Assembly (NCBI GenBank): GCA_018812395.1
Contig: JAHJDS010000359.1
Span: 1 to 17,387, forward strand
Length of the DNA: 17,387 bases
Direction of reading: 5' to 3'
Source of the DNA: Pseudomonadota bacterium
Lineage (GTDB): Bacteria; Desulfobacterota; Desulfarculia; Desulfarculales; JAHJDS01
Positions 15,578-17,387 of the stretch are shown in pieces. How positions within the stretch are numbered: the stretch's first letter is position 1; every line of letters starts with the position of its first letter. The position numbers were made by a program, and so were the translations under genes. Under the pieces are notes generated by a model. That model searched no databases, was not told where the DNA came from, and saw only the letters and a list, made by a program, of their open reading frames with translations.

Positions 15578-15951
15578 GGACTCGTCAGACCCGGCAGCCC
15601 CAGGGAGTACACCAGGCCGCAGGCGCGGTACATGCAGAGGGAGGTCAGGAGCATCGGCAGAGACAGGCCGGCGCCCTTGGCCACCACTTCGGCGGGCGGC
15701 CGAAGTCCCCGGACAAAGACGATGCCGGACAGTTCAGCCACCAGGGCCGTGTTCACCACCTGGATGTTGGTCAGCCCGGTCAGCAACACCGTTCCCGGGC
15801 GGGAATAGGCCAGGACCTGGCTCATCAGGTCCGTGGCGTCGGCCCGTTTGACCGTTTGGGACAGGTGATCCGAGCCGGATAAAACCTCGGCCTCCAGGAC
15901 CCGCCGGATTTCCTCCAGAGAGACCGCACCGCCGTGGCCGGCGTCATTCAT
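15574..15951 (-). CDS. DRTGG-domain protein (first copy)
   Basis: A 125-residue protein with a short N-terminal segment and a DRTGG-type domain: a degenerate start (LSQTVKRADATDLMSQVLAY), then GTVLLTGLTNIQVVNTALVAEL, FVRGLRPPAEVVAKGAGLSLPMLLT and a hydrophobic tail. The signature residues DRTGG itself are not strictly kept here, so assignment rests on the overall pattern and on the second copy. The ATG at 15951 lies inside the end of the NuoE-like gene (8-base overlap). The product is probably a ligand-binding regulator; with the following ATPase and hydrogenase-like protein it forms a compact three-gene set. Confidence 0.78.
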   Translation of the reverse strand: MNDAGHGGAVSLEEIRRVLEAEVLSGSDHLSQTVKRADATDLMSQVLAYSRPGTVLLTGLTNIQVVNTALVAELSGIVFVRGLRPPAEVVAKGAGLSLPMLLTSLCMYRACGLVYSLGLPGLTSP

Positions 15952-16444
15952 ACTGTTCCAAGACCTCGGTCACCCGGTCCGCGGTCAGTTTGCGGTGGGT
16001 GTCCTCGTTGATGACCGTCACCGGGGCCAGACCGCAGGCCCCCACGCAACGGACCACCTCCAGGGTGAAACGGCGGTCTTCCCCGGTTTCTCCCTCCTTG
16101 AGGCCGGTGTGAGTTTTGATTCTCCCTAGGGCCTCGTTGCCGCCCTGGACAAAGCAGGCCGTGCCCAGGCAGACCTTGATCACGTTCCGGCCCCGGGGCT
16201 CCATCGAGAAAAACGAGTAGAAGGTGGTCACCCCGAACACGTCGCTGCCCGGGACGCCCATGCCTTGGGCGATGCGCTGCTGCAAAGACACGGGCAGATA
16301 ACCGGCCACCTCCTGGACCTGCTGGAGGACCGGAATGAGGGCGTTCAGCTGGCCGCGGTTGGCGGCGATGATCTGGTCGATCCGGTCGATCATATCCGGG
16401 GAAACGTCGTCCGGGATCGCGTCAGCGGCGGGCGGCAGATACAT
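15944..16444 (-). CDS. nuoE: NuoE/HndA-like [2Fe-2S] subunit
   Basis: A 166-residue subunit with a helical N-terminal half (including ALIPVLQQVQEVAGYLP and FGVTTFYSFFSMEPRG) and a C-terminal thioredoxin-like [2Fe-2S] domain. The ligands are Cys92 and Cys97 (CLGTAC) and Cys133 and Cys137 (CVGAC), all four present. It passes electrons between the NuoF-like flavin subunit and the partner enzyme. ATG 16444 has AAGGAG 6 bases upstream (16456-16451); a longer reading from 16504 would start inside the hairpin repeat and is rejected. It is the first gene of the minus-strand operon, with the NuoF-like gene nearly 5 kb downstream, an unusual separation filled by regulatory genes. Confidence 0.93.
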   Translation of the reverse strand: MYLPPAADAIPDDVSPDMIDRIDQIIAANRGQLNALIPVLQQVQEVAGYLPVSLQQRIAQGMGVPGSDVFGVTTFYSFFSMEPRGRNVIKVCLGTACFVQGGNEALGRIKTHTGLKEGETGEDRRFTLEVVRCVGACGLAPVTVINEDTHRKLTADRVTEVLEQYE

Positions 16445-16461
16445 GGACAACTCCTTCGTCT

Positions 16462-16616
16462 GACAGGTTGTTGAAAAAGTCGTCCATGACTTTTTCAACG
16501 CCAAGTCGGCAAAAGCGCGGTTTTGCCAACTTGGCCAAATCGCTTGCCTGTTCAGTCTGCGCGATTTGGCGGGACATCCATGTCCCGCCGAGCAGGCTAT
16601 TAAAAACAGCCTGCTC
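16462..16616. repeat. tiled-hairpin element (MITE/REP-like) upstream of the NuoE-like gene
   Basis: Five inverted repeats follow one another with shared or touching ends. Stem 1: GTTGAAAAAGTC (16470-16481) with 16488-16499, 12 pairs. Stem 2: 16500-16514 with 16521-16535, 15 positions with one mismatch. Stem 3: GCCAAATCGC (16534-16543) with 16561-16570. Stem 4: GGCGGGACAT (16568-16577) with 16580-16589. Stem 5: GAGCAGGCT (16590-16598) with 16608-16616. The outer ends GACAGGTTGTT (16462-16472) and AACAGCCTGCTC (16605-16616) are imperfect inverted copies (10 matches, one mismatch, one gap), as in a small mobile element. Lower GC than its surroundings. No ORF of its own is credible. It ends about 5 bases before the AAGGAG ribosome site of the NuoE-like gene. 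Confidence 0.75.
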
Positions 16617-16914
16617 CGGAACGGGACCGGCCCGGCGGCCCCGGGTGTTTTCGAGAATAAACCAGTAAATATCTAGCACAACCAGGGAAACGAGGCAAGT
16701 TCAATCACCGCTCCGGGCCGTCCGGTTCGGGCCGGGTGGAGGTCAGCCCCCCTTCCCTCCCCGCCGGCCAAGGCGGCGCCCCAGGGCGAATGGATTGGCC
16801 AGATTCGACCAAAAATGATAGTCTGCCCAGGCGGTCAGGCAAGGTCGCCGCGGGCTGATCGGCGGCCGGCGGCGACTCAAGAGCGGGCGTTACCTTCACC
16901 GTAGGTCGGAAATA
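16617..16914. other. rest of the divergent spacer between NuoE-like and amidase genes
   Basis: About 300 bases without a gene. A weak plus-strand promoter candidate is TTGGCC (16795-16800), 16 bases, GATAGT (16817-16822), each four of six matches, some 90 bases before the amidase start. On the minus strand TTGCCT (16698-16693), 17 bases, TAGATA (16675-16670) is weaker still; if used, the operon leader would contain the whole hairpin element. No operator repeat, RNA gene or terminator was recognised. Confidence 0.35.
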
Positions 16915-17387
16915 ATGAGTCTGAACGAAGAATTGGCCTGGCTGGACGCGACTGATTTGGCCCGGCTGGTGCGGCAAAAGGAGGTGACGTCCCTCGAGCT
17001 GGTCGAGGCGGCCATCAACCGGATCGAGCGGCTCAACCCGGTCCTGGGCGCCGTGGTGACCCCGATGTACGATCTGGCCCGGGCCGCGGCCCAGGGCCCC
17101 CTGCCGGACGGACCATTCACCGGTGTTCCGTTTTTGCTCAAGGACCTGCTGGCCGCCTTTCAGGGCGTGCGCCTGACGGCCGGATCGCGGGCCCTGGCGG
17201 AGTTCGTGGCCGACCGGGACAGCGAGCTGGTGCGGCGGCATAAACGGGCCGGCCTGATCGTGGTCGGCAAGACCAACACGCCCGAGTTCGGGCTGATGCC
17301 GACCACCGAGCCCCGGCTGTTCGGCCCCAGCCGCAATCCCTGGGACACCACCCGAACGCCGGGCGGGTCCAGCGGCGGCTCGGCGGC
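16915..17387 (+). CDS. amidase signature family enzyme, 3' end beyond window
   Basis: The first 157 codons of an amidase-signature hydrolase are present. It shows ELVEAAINRIERLNPVLGAV, GVPFLLKDL with the catalytic lysine (Lys76), VGKTNTPEFG (117-126), and the glycine-serine motif GGSSGGSAA (150-158) that holds the cis-serine of the Ser-Ser-Lys triad. The nucleophilic serine lies past the edge. Family members hydrolyse amide bonds, including the GatA subunit of Glu-tRNA amidotransferase; nothing here indicates GatA in particular, and neighbours gatB or gatC are not seen. ATG 16915 is preceded by a weak GGTCGGAA. It is divergent from the redox operon and shares only the spacer with it. No signal peptide is seen, so it is probably cytoplasmic. 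Confidence 0.88.
   Translation, partial: MSLNEELAWLDATDLARLVRQKEVTSLELVEAAINRIERLNPVLGAVVTPMYDLARAAAQGPLPDGPFTGVPFLLKDLLAAFQGVRLTAGSRALAEFVADRDSELVRRHKRAGLIVVGKTNTPEFGLMPTTEPRLFGPSRNPWDTTRTPGGSSGGSA

Noticed and set aside
16500..16540. Sigma-54 promoter (TGGCC...TTGGCA on the minus strand)
   Set aside because: The GG-to-GC spacing is one base short, and the bases belong to hairpin stem 2.
16470..16616. CRISPR array
   Set aside because: The stems differ in sequence and abut one another; there are no identical direct repeats with unique spacers and no cas genes.
16422..16679. Small open frames across the hairpin block
   Set aside because: They are made of inverted repeats and have no ribosome site or family match.

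Overview
This is a GC-rich window whose gene content points to an anaerobic bacterium, most likely a Desulfobacterota-type (former Deltaproteobacteria) sulfate reducer or syntroph. The signs are a 2-hydroxyacyl-CoA dehydratase-type protein next to an ADP-forming acyl-CoA synthetase, two radical SAM proteins, and a flavin/iron-sulfur NADH-oxidising module of the kind found in NAD(P)-linked [FeFe] hydrogenases. The assignment is inferred from protein families; there is no rRNA or tRNA here. Seventeen of the nineteen genes are on the minus strand.

Right to left (the direction of most transcription): a plus-strand amidase-family gene begins at 16915 and runs off the right edge. A long divergent spacer (16445-16914) carries a striking block of five back-to-back hairpins (16470-16616). 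From 16444 to 9807 runs one compact minus-strand operon: NuoE-like subunit, DRTGG protein, RsbW/RsbT-type ATPase, an [FeFe]-hydrogenase-like sensor protein, a second DRTGG protein, a PHP phosphoesterase, a second ATPase of histidine-kinase type, a small [2Fe-2S] protein, and a NuoF-like subunit. The first seven genes abut or overlap by a few bases. The operon ends in a clear intrinsic terminator at 9756-9781. The three redox subunits match HndA, HndB and HndC in type, but no catalytic hydrogenase subunit (HndD/HydA) and no maturase is present in the window. The genes between them look like a redox-sensing and partner-switching signalling set.

The middle (7483-9570) has a stand-alone CBS-pair protein, a radical SAM protein and a membrane-anchored rhodanese-like protein that lacks the catalytic cysteine. 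A small plus-strand gene (7246-7482) has a near-consensus promoter and meets the rhodanese gene stop-to-stop. Divergent from it is a large helicase (4165-7044) that joins a YprA/MrfA-type DEAH helicase to a YprB/MrfB-type DEDDy exonuclease in one chain, so it is probably a single-protein DNA excision-repair enzyme. It is followed by a PflX-type radical SAM protein and a PPP-family phosphatase.

The left end holds an ADP-forming acyl-CoA synthetase whose frame is broken by a run of nine Gs (721-729), and a 2-hydroxyacyl-CoA dehydratase-like gene cut by the window edge. Because of the shift, the literal reading frame from 2403 never stops inside the window and fuses the two genes. Restoring eight Gs gives two normal genes with a 4-base overlap.
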